Source: Muribaculaceae bacterium
GTDB lineage: Bacteria; Bacteroidota; Bacteroidia; Bacteroidales; Muribaculaceae
Length of the DNA stretch: 64,000 bases
Reading direction: 5' to 3'
Assembly (NCBI GenBank): GCA_017391675.1
Contig: JAFOXR010000040.1
Location: forward strand, 1 to 64,000
The notes beneath the pieces are model-generated. The model searched no databases and was not told where the DNA came from. It saw only the letters and a program-made list of their open reading frames with translations. Below are positions 52,109 to 61,251 of this stretch, piece after piece; the first letter of the stretch is position 1, and each line of letters begins with the position of its first letter. The translations under genes were made by a program, and so were the position numbers.

Positions 52109-53476
52109 TTAGGTGAAGTTTCCGAAGAATATCAGTGCCACTAATACAGGGCAGATGAATTTAATCAGGAACAGAACAACAGGAGTCGCCAGCGAGCGGA
52201 ATGTTCCGTTATTGGTAAGCTCGTTCTTGAGGAAATTCTTTGGGAGCACCCATCCTACATAGATGCAGATAAGGAACGCACTTACAGGCAGAATCATATT
52301 TGATGTGAATTTGTCCAGTGCATCAAACAGAGGCATTCCTGCAACTTGGAGCATGTCGTAACCGCATAGCGATAAAGAGCATACGGTGCTGAATACGAAC
52401 ATCGGTAGCAGAACTATGTAGCAAGCTTTCTTTCGTGAAATATTGAAGCGGTCGTGAGCGAATGCAATCGCTACCTCGGAAATTGAGATTGTGGAAGTGA
52501 GAGCTGCAACGCTTAGAAGCAGGAAGAATAGAACCGACCACAATTGAGTGCCAGCCATTTGCGAGAATATTTCGGGCAGTGTAACGAAAACCAGTGTCAT
52601 ACCTGCCACGCTTTCGCTGCCATTGATGCCGAAGCTCACTACAGCCGGGAAAATTATGAATCCCATAAGAACGGAAACACTAAAGTCCAGAATGGTGATG
52701 GTGATAGAAGTGCGCACCATCTTAGTGTCTTTAGGGAAATAAGATGAATAGGTGACAAGTATGCCCATACCCAAACTTAGGGAGAAGAAAGCTTGTCCCA
52801 ATGCAGCCACGATGACATCGGTAGTGATTTTACTGAAGTCGGGCATAAGGAAGAACTTAAGACCTTCTGAAGCGTTAGGTAATGATAGCGACACTGCACA
52901 GAAAATGAGCAGGATAAGGAAAAGCAGAGGCATAAGAATGTTGGAAATCTTTTCGATGCCTTTCTTTACACCCTTGAGCAGAATCACAAGATTAATTACA
53001 ATCATGACGAATGTCCACAATAAAGGCGCATTGTTGCTTAGTATCATTTCCTGCATTTTGCCAGTGAAGAAAGTGCCGTCGGTAACAGCTTGTGAACTAA
53101 TCCCTTCATATAGGCTGCCCGATATTGATCCCCACAGGTATTCAACTGTCCACCCGGCAACAACCATATAGAACATGAGAATGAGGTAGGAAGCTAGCAG
53201 CCCGAAACAGCCGGCAATCCACCATTTTTTGTTGGGAGTGAGGTTCTTGAATGATCCAACGGCGTCCGATCCGCCTGCACGCCCAAGGGAAAATTCGGCT
53301 AGCATAACCGGAATGCCAAGAATGAAAATACAGCAGATGTAGACCAGAAGAAATGCACCCCCGCCATTCTCTTGTGCCAAACTTGGAAATCTCCACACAT
53401 TACCCAAACCTACAGCAGAACCAACAGTAGCTGCGATAAGACCGAATTTTGACCCGAAAGTCGTATTTTTTGACAT
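52109..53476 (-). CDS. Sodium-dependent transporter, NSS/SNF family (copy 2)
   Basis: A 455-residue LeuT-fold symporter, with IAATVGSAVGLGNVWRFPSL at residues 14-33 and ILGIPVMLAEFSLGRAGG in helix 2. It is the first gene of the minus-strand unit NSS2, small membrane protein, NSS1, folP, cdaA. Substrate is not settled by sequence; relatives carry amino acids. Confidence 0.93.
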   Translation of the reverse strand: MSKNTTFGSKFGLIAATVGSAVGLGNVWRFPSLAQENGGGAFLLVYICCIFILGIPVMLAEFSLGRAGGSDAVGSFKNLTPNKKWWIAGCFGLLASYLILMFYMVVAGWTVEYLWGSISGSLYEGISSQAVTDGTFFTGKMQEMILSNNAPLLWTFVMIVINLVILLKGVKKGIEKISNILMPLLFLILLIFCAVSLSLPNASEGLKFFLMPDFSKITTDVIVAALGQAFFSLSLGMGILVTYSSYFPKDTKMVRTSITITILDFSVSVLMGFIIFPAVVSFGINGSESVAGMTLVFVTLPEIFSQMAGTQLWSVLFFLLLSVAALTSTISISEVAIAFAHDRFNISRKKACYIVLLPMFVFSTVCSLSLCGYDMLQVAGMPLFDALDKFTSNMILPVSAFLICIYVGWVLPKNFLKNELTNNGTFRSLATPVVLFLIKFICPVLVALIFFGNFT

Positions 53477-53534
53477 ATTGTTGCTCGTTTGTGAATTTTG
53501 CTTTAAAATTTATAGCTAAAAATGTAATTTTCTA

Positions 53535-53542
53535 CAAAGTTA
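53535..53542 (-). promoter_or_regulatory. Candidate -7 box for the NSS2-to-cdaA unit
   Basis: CAAAGTTA on the plus strand is TAACTTTG on the minus strand, an exact match, 58 bases before the NSS2 start. The divergent VanZ promoter lies 40 bp to the right. No TTG box is seen at the usual spacing. Confidence 0.45.
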
Positions 53543-53580
53543 GAAATTATTTGGCGGAATATCTAAAGTATTAATGTTAT

Positions 53581-53612
53581 TTTGTAGAATAGGAGTAGAA
53601 ATGTTACCTTTG
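53581..53612 (+). promoter_or_regulatory. Promoter of the vanZ-tamB-tamL operon
   Basis: TTTG (53581-53584), 20 bp, TACCTTTG (53605-53612): both boxes and the spacing are ideal for the Bacteroidetes primary sigma factor. The predicted start of transcription, about 53619, lies after earlier in-frame start codons (53574, 53601) and so points to the ATG at 53631 as the true VanZ start. Confidence 0.8.
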
Positions 53613-53630
53613 CATAATATATTTGGACAA

Positions 53631-54071
53631 ATGTTTATTGACAAGATAATAAGGAAAGTACCGGCAGGATTGATGACTATGGCAATAGTTGTCACAATAG
53701 CCTATGTATCGCTTGACGGCGACCCTTTTGATGCTAGCATGATTCCGCTGTTTGAGGGGGCAGATAAGGTGATACATGCCATAATGTATTTTACGCTTGT
53801 AGCGGTACTGCTCTTTGATGCGGTCAAATTCAGGAAATGCGGAAAGGCAGGAAAGGCAGTAACGCTAGCGAGTGTGGTTGTAGCGTTTGCCTATAGTGCT
53901 CTTATGGAATATCTTCAGGACCAGATGGGGCTAGGGCGTACGGCAAGTGTTGCCGACCTTGTTGCCAATCTGGCAGGAGCATGCCTTGGAGCGTTGTTCA
54001 TGAAGTGTCTTTTCTTGCCAAAGATGTATGCTATATTGTCTACTGAAGATAAAAACGGAAACAAGTCGTAA
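53631..54071 (+). CDS. VanZ-family membrane protein
   Basis: A 146-residue protein with four hydrophobic helices. The VanZ pattern is present: the first helix (VPAGLMTMAIVVTIAYVSL), DKVIHAIMYFTLVAVL with the conserved histidine and tyrosine, and a later GRTASVADLVANLAGACLG. The family includes the teicoplanin-resistance protein VanZ, but most members are of unknown function. The start at 53631 follows from the promoter. Its stop overlaps the tamB ATG (TAATG), so translation is coupled. Confidence 0.85.
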   Translation: MFIDKIIRKVPAGLMTMAIVVTIAYVSLDGDPFDASMIPLFEGADKVIHAIMYFTLVAVLLFDAVKFRKCGKAGKAVTLASVVVAFAYSALMEYLQDQMGLGRTASVADLVANLAGACLGALFMKCLFLPKMYAILSTEDKNGNKS

Positions 54072-57000
54072 TGCAGCAGATTAAGGGGAAACGAAATAGC
54101 TTAAGGCGCATAGTAGCGTGGATTGCAGGAGTGATATTCGCTATAGTGATAATCGTTCCGTGCTTGTTGTATATACCCGCTATACAAGAAGGTGTCAAGA
54201 ATATAGCCACCTATTATGTGAATAAGAATACATCTTTAAAGATGAATGTGGGGCGCATATTGCTTGAGTTCCCGTTGGACTTGAGCGTAGAAGATGTTCT
54301 TGTCCTTGATGAAAAAGGCGATACTATGGCCTATGCCGGAAAGGCTGTGGCCGATGTGAGAATAGGTTCCTTATTGAAACTGAAAATAGATATCCGCAGC
54401 GTTGAACTTGAAGAAGTGGTGTACAATATGGAGAGTGCCGATTCTTCGCTGTCGCTTGCGGCAAGAATAGACAAGTTCCGCCTTGCCGATTCCGATGTGC
54501 GGCTTAAGGACAGCGAGATAAATCTAGGAGCAGCTCATCTGAATGGCGGAAAAGTGAGAATGCTTATGGGACCGAGCAAGGCAGATACTGTACCTGTCGA
54601 TACTGCAGCCATGATAGACTGGCTTGTGAAGATAGGTAAGTTCCAACTGGATAATGTGGATTTCAATATGCAGATGCTGCCAGTTATTCAGAACCTTGAT
54701 GCAAGAATCGGTCAGGCTGCATTGAATGGTGGCGTGATAGATTTAGGTTCTCGCAATGTGGGCATTAAATACATAGGAGTGGATCGTGCCGATGTCGATT
54801 ATAAGTATCCTGTGCCAAACGATTCGCTTGATATAGTGACTCCTGTGGACAGTACGACATTGGAAACACCAACCGATACATTGCTGTGGACGGTGAAAGC
54901 CGAGGCCTTGAGGCTGAACAACTCTCATGCAGTTTACGCAATGGCTGGAGCTGAACCGGTTGAGGGACTGGATATGAATTATATGGAGCTGTCGGATATA
55001 AATATTGCGATAGACAGTTTATACAATCGTGGTACTGATATAAAACTTACATTGTCGCAATTGACTGCACTTGAAAGGTGTGGCATTCTGCTTACTTCGG
55101 GCAGTGGCACGCTGTCGATGAATAAGGATGAGATAAGAGCCGATGATATAAGGCTGGAAACAATGCAGTCCAGAATATTGCTTGACGGAGCAGTGGGGGC
55201 TGACTTCTCGGCTGATACCGAAATCCCTATGGATATGGACTTGAGCGCATCGGTGGGTGTGGGTGAAATAGGCAGAATGTATCCGGCTCTATGGCCTATG
55301 CTCAAGAATGTGCCTCAATATAATCCTATGAAGATGGTGGTGCAAATTGAGGGCTCTTCCAAGAAACTTGATTTGAAGAAAGCTTTGCTAGAATTGCCTG
55401 AATATATTGCAATTAAGGCCGACGGAAGTGTGCGTAATGTGATGAATGTCGAGTCGTTGGCTGCCAATGTGGACTTCGCGGGCGATTTCAAGAACATGAA
55501 CTTTGTGAAGCCTATAATGCTGAGTGATACAGCAATGTATAAGCAACTGGATATCCCTAGCATGACATTGGGAGGTCATGTGGCTTATGCACCTAATAAT
55601 GCCGATGCCTCAATGGCATTGCGTATGGACAACGGCGATTTTGTAATGCAGGGAGTGTGGGACGGCAGAGCAAAGGTGTATTCTGCCGAGATTGAACTGG
55701 ATTCGTTCCCCCTACAGGCTATAATGCCGATGTCGGGATTGAAGGATATCACAGTTAAAGCACAAGCAAAAGGTTCGGGTTATGATATTTATGATTTGAA
55801 TACAAAACTCGATGCAAGTATTATCCTGGACAGGCTAACTTATGATAATAAACTGTATAGCGATGTTAGAGCTATTGCCCAGTTGGAGAATGGCTATATG
55901 AGTCTTGATGTTGGTTCGAAAAACTCAAACTGTGCCATGGACATGACACTATCGTGCATGCTTAACAAGGATTACTATGAGTTTGGAGTGGACGGAGTGG
56001 TAAGCAATCTTGACCTGAAAGCTATGAGTTTGTCGGAAACTGTATCCAAAGGAAAAGGCAAGATAGCCGCATACGGAACAATCGACTTGGAAAACGATGC
56101 TTATGAAGCCGATTTGAATCTGAAGGATTTTGATTGGGTACTTCCCGATGCGAGATATAGCACACCGGCCGTCGTTGTATCGGTTGCAAGTTCTCGAGAC
56201 AGCATGTCGGTATATGCCTATGAAGAAGACTTGTTTGTAAATTTCAATACACCTGTGAGTCTTGACACGCTAATGGCTAGGGTGTCAAAGTGCCAGGAAA
56301 TCATAGACTATGAAGTAAATAACAAGTATCTAGATGTGGACACGCTGCAGCAGACACTTCCTCCTATGGTGTGCGAATTGCGTATAGGACGGAATAATCT
56401 TGTTCAGCAGGCGTTGAAATCCTATGGCATAAAAATGAAGAACATGAGCATGGACCTTGTGAACGATTCTACTATATACATGAAAGGCCGTGCACAAAGA
56501 CTTGAGGCGTTTAACATGAAGATAGATACGCTGGATATGCTTGTGAGTCAAAGGAACAAATATCTGTCGTATAATGTTCATGCCGGCAGCCGTCCGGGAA
56601 CAAATGACGAGTTTGCCAATGTTACGCTTAAAGGCGGTGTGAGGGGTAATGCTCTAGGAATGTTGCTTGAACAGCAGAATATACGCGGTGAGATGGGATT
56701 CAGAATGGGGTTGAACGCATTCTTGGGAGATACAGCTGTGAATGTGAATTTCTTCCCGAAAGAGCCTATTATAGGATATCGTAAATGGAATGTGAATGAA
56801 GGCAACTTGATAGCATTCAATTATATAGATAAGCATTTTGACGCTAATTTGAGCCTGAAGAGCGATTCTAGTTTCGTGTCGTTGCGCACTAAGCATGATC
56901 ATGCCAATCATGGACAAGAAGATGTTATATTCTCTATGGGAGGTGTGCAGATTTCGGAATGGCTCAGAGTGTCTCCGTTTATGCCTCCTATGAGCGGTAT

Positions 57001-58897
57001 GCTGAGCTCTGATGTGAAACTGAAGTTTGACGGAGAGCATGTGTGGGGAGGTGGAATTGCCCGAATGAAGGATTTCAAGTATAATCGTAAGATGGTGGGT
57101 GATTTTGACTTCAAGGTAGGCATGGAGCTGGATCCTGTGAAGAATTATATAAGGTTGAAATCGGCATTTGATGTAGATGGCAGGCGTACAATATTTGCCG
57201 AGGGCGCATTGAATGATACTACATCAAAGAATCCTTTCCGGTTGACACTAGGTCTTGACAGTTTCCCGTTAAGAATTGCCAATCCGTTTATCCCAGGCGA
57301 TATGGCAAAACTGGGCGGAACTCTTAACGGAAACATGAATGTGGTGGGCAGCTTGACCGAGCCGATAATGAACGGATATGTTCAGTGTTCCGATGCCGAG
57401 ATAAGTATGCCGCTATTCGGTTCTCGATTGACATTGTCAAGTGATAGAATACCAGTAGACTCAAGCCTTGTAAGATTTGACGGATTCAAGATACAGGGAA
57501 GCAACAAGAACGCCATAAATGTAAACGGTTATGTGAATATGCTTCCAATGGATAATCCGAAAGTGGATTTGAAACTTAGTGGCCGTAATGTGGAATTTGT
57601 GAACAGCAAGCAACAGCGTAAAATGGAAGTGTTCGGAAAGGGATATGCCAATGTTGATGCAACTGTGAAAGGTTCAATGAACGATATGAATGTAGATGCG
57701 TCGCTCACCTTATTGCCTGCAACAAACCTTACTTATGTAATGTCTACCGATGTGTCCACAATCGCTACACAGACCGATGAAAATATGGTTAAGTTCGTTA
57801 GCTTTGCCGATACAGCCGAGATGGAAGCCGATACGATAGCTGCCAGGGCTACAACATCAAGCTATGCATTGAATGCAAAACTTAATATACAGCAAGGCTC
57901 AAAACTTAATGTTTATCTGTCGCCTAACGGTAATGACCGTGTGGTGATAGAAGGAAGCGGTGTGCTTAATTATTCTCAAACCTCGCTAGGGGATATGCGT
58001 CTGGTAGGACAGTATACGCTTGAGAACGGTTTTGTGAAGTACACTCCTCCGCTATTGTCCGAAAAATTGTTTGACTTCACTAGCGGCAGCTATGTGGCAT
58101 GGACAGGCGATGTGATGAATCCGGTGCTTAATATCAAGGCCGTGGATACGATGAAGGCTTCTGTTTCTCAAGAAGGACAGGATTCCCGACTGATAAATTT
58201 CTTGGTTTCGCTTAATATAACCAATACTTTGAGCAATATGAATCTGGAGTTTGACTTGAGTACAAACGAAGATGTGACTGTGCAGAATGAATTGCTGTCA
58301 ATGTCGCCATCGCAACGCTCAAGCCAAGCGATAAATATGCTTCTGTACGGAACCTATACAGGAATGGGTACTACTGCCAATACTTCTGGCAATCCGTTGT
58401 ATTCGTTCCTGAACTCTCAGATTAACCGCTGGGCAGCCAACACAATTAAGGGAGTTGACTTGACATTTGGTGTCAACCAGTATGGTAAAGGCGAAGATGC
58501 GGCTAAGTCCACATCATATTCCTATAAGATATCCAAGTCGCTGTTCAACGACCGTTTCAAGATTGTTGTGGGCGGTAGCTATAACCCTGGCGGCGATACC
58601 GATGATAATTTTGCCAACTCGCTTCTTAATGACATTTCATTCGTGTATATGCTTAACCAGAGCGGTAGCATGTCGGTGAAGCTGTTCCGCCATACCGGTT
58701 ATGAAAGTATCTTGGAAGGTGAAGTAACCGAAACTGGAGGTGCATTTGTGATGAAACGCAAGATTTCTTCATTGAAGAATTTCTTCCGTTTCGGCCGTAG
58801 GAAGAGGGGAGAATATCAAAATAAGAATGTAAAGCAGGACACGGTGATAAAACTAGAGGAAGCGCCTGTTCTGAATAAAGATATCAACAAGAAATGA
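54071..58897 (+). CDS. tamB: Translocation and assembly module protein TamB (AsmA-like)
   Basis: A 1608-residue protein: an N-terminal membrane anchor (residues 14-34, AWIAGVIFAIVIIVPCLLY), a long beta-helical groove of repeated short strands, and the C-terminal TamB domain (about residues 1150-1560, ending with STSYSYKISKSLFNDRFKIVVGG). The groove is thought to carry phospholipid or assist barrel assembly between the membranes. It is followed, with a four-base overlap, by the outer-membrane partner, giving a complete TAM pair. Confidence 0.9.
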   Translation: MQQIKGKRNSLRRIVAWIAGVIFAIVIIVPCLLYIPAIQEGVKNIATYYVNKNTSLKMNVGRILLEFPLDLSVEDVLVLDEKGDTMAYAGKAVADVRIGSLLKLKIDIRSVELEEVVYNMESADSSLSLAARIDKFRLADSDVRLKDSEINLGAAHLNGGKVRMLMGPSKADTVPVDTAAMIDWLVKIGKFQLDNVDFNMQMLPVIQNLDARIGQAALNGGVIDLGSRNVGIKYIGVDRADVDYKYPVPNDSLDIVTPVDSTTLETPTDTLLWTVKAEALRLNNSHAVYAMAGAEPVEGLDMNYMELSDINIAIDSLYNRGTDIKLTLSQLTALERCGILLTSGSGTLSMNKDEIRADDIRLETMQSRILLDGAVGADFSADTEIPMDMDLSASVGVGEIGRMYPALWPMLKNVPQYNPMKMVVQIEGSSKKLDLKKALLELPEYIAIKADGSVRNVMNVESLAANVDFAGDFKNMNFVKPIMLSDTAMYKQLDIPSMTLGGHVAYAPNNADASMALRMDNGDFVMQGVWDGRAKVYSAEIELDSFPLQAIMPMSGLKDITVKAQAKGSGYDIYDLNTKLDASIILDRLTYDNKLYSDVRAIAQLENGYMSLDVGSKNSNCAMDMTLSCMLNKDYYEFGVDGVVSNLDLKAMSLSETVSKGKGKIAAYGTIDLENDAYEADLNLKDFDWVLPDARYSTPAVVVSVASSRDSMSVYAYEEDLFVNFNTPVSLDTLMARVSKCQEIIDYEVNNKYLDVDTLQQTLPPMVCELRIGRNNLVQQALKSYGIKMKNMSMDLVNDSTIYMKGRAQRLEAFNMKIDTLDMLVSQRNKYLSYNVHAGSRPGTNDEFANVTLKGGVRGNALGMLLEQQNIRGEMGFRMGLNAFLGDTAVNVNFFPKEPIIGYRKWNVNEGNLIAFNYIDKHFDANLSLKSDSSFVSLRTKHDHANHGQEDVIFSMGGVQISEWLRVSPFMPPMSGMLSSDVKLKFDGEHVWGGGIARMKDFKYNRKMVGDFDFKVGMELDPVKNYIRLKSAFDVDGRRTIFAEGALNDTTSKNPFRLTLGLDSFPLRIANPFIPGDMAKLGGTLNGNMNVVGSLTEPIMNGYVQCSDAEISMPLFGSRLTLSSDRIPVDSSLVRFDGFKIQGSNKNAINVNGYVNMLPMDNPKVDLKLSGRNVEFVNSKQQRKMEVFGKGYANVDATVKGSMNDMNVDASLTLLPATNLTYVMSTDVSTIATQTDENMVKFVSFADTAEMEADTIAARATTSSYALNAKLNIQQGSKLNVYLSPNGNDRVVIEGSGVLNYSQTSLGDMRLVGQYTLENGFVKYTPPLLSEKLFDFTSGSYVAWTGDVMNPVLNIKAVDTMKASVSQEGQDSRLINFLVSLNITNTLSNMNLEFDLSTNEDVTVQNELLSMSPSQRSSQAINMLLYGTYTGMGTTANTSGNPLYSFLNSQINRWAANTIKGVDLTFGVNQYGKGEDAAKSTSYSYKISKSLFNDRFKIVVGGSYNPGGDTDDNFANSLLNDISFVYMLNQSGSMSVKLFRHTGYESILEGEVTETGGAFVMKRKISSLKNFFRFGRRKRGEYQNKNVKQDTVIKLEEAPVLNKDINKK

Positions 58898-61215
58898 TGA
58901 GAGTGAAAAATATAATATTATCCCTAGTTGTTGCGGTAGTAGCGATAGCTGTATCGTCATGTTCTACTACTAAGCGACTGGCACCCGACGAACTTCTTTA
59001 CAATGGCGTGAAGAATTTTAAGGTAACGCCAGAAAAAGGGGAGGAAGTGCCAAGTGAGGTGGACGAATACCTGTTTGACGCTATAAATGTAAAGCCGAAC
59101 AACAGTTTGTATTCGCCATATTTCCGCACACCTTTTCCTGTGGGATTGTGGGTATACAATCACTGGAATGAAAACAGCAAGGGAATTAAAGGCTGGATTT
59201 ATGACAAACTGGTGGAACAGCCTGTAGTGATAGATGATGTGAATCCTGCTCTGCGTGTGGAAATGATTAAGTCTATCCTTGACAATCATGGATATTTCTC
59301 GGGTTCTGCACGATATGAACTTATAAAGAAGAATGTGGATAGCCGCAAGGCGAAATTGTCTTATTTTGTGGAACTGGGACAGCCATATAAACTGTCTAGC
59401 ATTGAATATACAGGAGGGACAAGCGAACTGGAGCGTTCTATTGATTCGTTGGCGCGTAGAAGCATGTACTTGAAAGAGGGTGAACGCTATATTACCGATT
59501 CATTGAGTGCCGTCCGTGAAAATATCAGTGCACGATTGAGAAATGCAGGTTATTATTATTTCCGTCCCGAATTCATTGAATATCTTGCCGATACTACAAT
59601 AACAAGGGGGCAGGTGGCTCTGCGCATGATACTAGCCGACAATATTAATCCTGCTGCACTTAAAAAGTACTATGTGGGCAATGTTGTAACGACTGTGAAT
59701 CGAAGTATGGGACGCGGTACGCCCGACACATTAGAGACGCGTAGGGGTACAGTGATAAAGATGATGCCCATAAATCTGAATGATAACTTGATACCTTCGT
59801 GCTTGCGATTCAGGAAAGGACGGGAAATAAGGGTGAGAGATATTGACCAGACTCAGTTAAATCTCTCGCGAATGGGTATATTCAGCGCAGTTAATATAAA
59901 TGTTACTCCTCTGGATTCATTAAATGGCAAAGATACTCTTGATGTGAGTGTGAACTGTACGCTTGACCGCCCAATGGAAGCCTCTATTGAGTTGCAGGCT
60001 ACATCGAAATCCAATAGCTACATAGGACCGGCACTTGTAGCATCGCTTACACATAAGAATATTTTCGGTGGAGGAGAACAGCTTACTACTCAGCTTACGG
60101 CTGGTTATGAATGGCAAACGGGCAAGGGAAGCAGTGAGCGGCGTTCGGCAGCGTTCAATTCCTATGAGTTCGGACTGAAATCAACTCTGTCGTTCCCTCG
60201 TCTTCTTGCACCGAAGTTCATTGACCGAAGTCGCCGGTATATGAACTGGACCAGAATCTCGTTGTCGGGTGATTTGCTTAATCGTCCTAATTATTTCAAA
60301 ATGGTGCAGTTTGGATTGGGATTTAGTTGGGAATGGCATGCCAACCGTAATTCGTTGAATGAATTTACTCCGTTTAAGCTTACATACACAAAGATGCTCA
60401 CCACAACCGAAGCCTTTGACGAGGCTATGGCAGAAAACCCGGCTGTGGCGTTGAGCTTCCGCGACCAGTTCATTCCAATGATGAGCTATAGCTACACTTA
60501 TGACAAGAAGATAGATAAGAATAATACACTTGTTTGGTCGTCAAGCCTGATGGAGGCCGGTAATGTGTTTGCCGGAATATGGAGCTTGGCAGGCAGGAAG
60601 GGTGAAAAGGAACTTTTCGGTACGCCTTTCTCTCAATTTGTCAAGGCGCAGTCACAGCTAGTGTATTCTTGCCGTTTGTATCATGGAGTGAATTCCAAGC
60701 AATGGCTTGTGTTCCGTGTGTTTGCCGGAGCGGCTCATGCCTATGGAAATTCTACTCAAGTACCTTATAGCGAGCAGTTCTATATAGGAGGAGCCAACTC
60801 GTTGCGTGCATTTGCAGTGCGCTCGGTAGGTCCTGGCAGTTATCGCCCTGCATCTACGGTTAAGAACGGATACTATGATCAGACCGGTACATTCAAGTTT
60901 GAGTTCAATACAGAATTGCGTTTCCCTATAGTGGGCTATCTTCATGGAGCATTGTTCCTTGATACAGGAAATATATGGCTATTGAAAAAGGACAGCTCAC
61001 GCCCTGGCGGAGCTTTGGGCGAAGGCAATTTCTTCAAGGAATTGGCTGTGGGAACAGGTGCAGGCTTACGCTTTGATATGGAAATGCTAGTGATAAGAGG
61101 CGACTTGGGTATAGGTATACATGCGCCTTATGATACAGGCAAAAAAGGCTATTACAACATGAAATCCTTCAAGAAAAGCTTAGCCTTCCACATAGCAATC
61201 GGATATCCGTTCTAA
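58894..61215 (+). CDS. TamA-type outer membrane protein, lipidated (TamL-like)
   Basis: A 773-residue Omp85-family protein. A lipoprotein signal ends in the lipobox SSC (cysteine near residue 23), so the N-terminus is lipidated, unlike TamA of Proteobacteria. POTRA-like domains follow (about residues 60-310: KLSSIEYTGGTSELERSIDS), then a 16-strand barrel with the Omp85 motif region GGANSLRAFAVRSVGPGSY (the (V/I)RGF-type turn) and the final strand ending in YPF. Lipidated TamA forms (TamL) are typical of Bacteroidetes. It shares ATGATGA with the end of tamB. Confidence 0.9.
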   Translation: MMRVKNIILSLVVAVVAIAVSSCSTTKRLAPDELLYNGVKNFKVTPEKGEEVPSEVDEYLFDAINVKPNNSLYSPYFRTPFPVGLWVYNHWNENSKGIKGWIYDKLVEQPVVIDDVNPALRVEMIKSILDNHGYFSGSARYELIKKNVDSRKAKLSYFVELGQPYKLSSIEYTGGTSELERSIDSLARRSMYLKEGERYITDSLSAVRENISARLRNAGYYYFRPEFIEYLADTTITRGQVALRMILADNINPAALKKYYVGNVVTTVNRSMGRGTPDTLETRRGTVIKMMPINLNDNLIPSCLRFRKGREIRVRDIDQTQLNLSRMGIFSAVNINVTPLDSLNGKDTLDVSVNCTLDRPMEASIELQATSKSNSYIGPALVASLTHKNIFGGGEQLTTQLTAGYEWQTGKGSSERRSAAFNSYEFGLKSTLSFPRLLAPKFIDRSRRYMNWTRISLSGDLLNRPNYFKMVQFGLGFSWEWHANRNSLNEFTPFKLTYTKMLTTTEAFDEAMAENPAVALSFRDQFIPMMSYSYTYDKKIDKNNTLVWSSSLMEAGNVFAGIWSLAGRKGEKELFGTPFSQFVKAQSQLVYSCRLYHGVNSKQWLVFRVFAGAAHAYGNSTQVPYSEQFYIGGANSLRAFAVRSVGPGSYRPASTVKNGYYDQTGTFKFEFNTELRFPIVGYLHGALFLDTGNIWLLKKDSSRPGGALGEGNFFKELAVGTGAGLRFDMEMLVIRGDLGIGIHAPYDTGKKGYYNMKSFKKSLAFHIAIGYPF

Positions 61216-61251
61216 GCCTAAGCGAAAGGCTTACAGGGTATAAAGCTTCTT

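Noticed and set aside
53477-53573. c-di-AMP riboswitch upstream of the transporter-cdaA unit
   Set aside because: I looked for a large structured leader such as the ydaO type; the 5' region is under 100 bases, A/T-rich and lacks the conserved helices.
61213-61233. Hairpin TAAGCCT/AGGCTTA after the tamL stop
   Set aside because: A 7-bp stem without an adjacent T-run; it may be a weak terminator, but evidence is insufficient.
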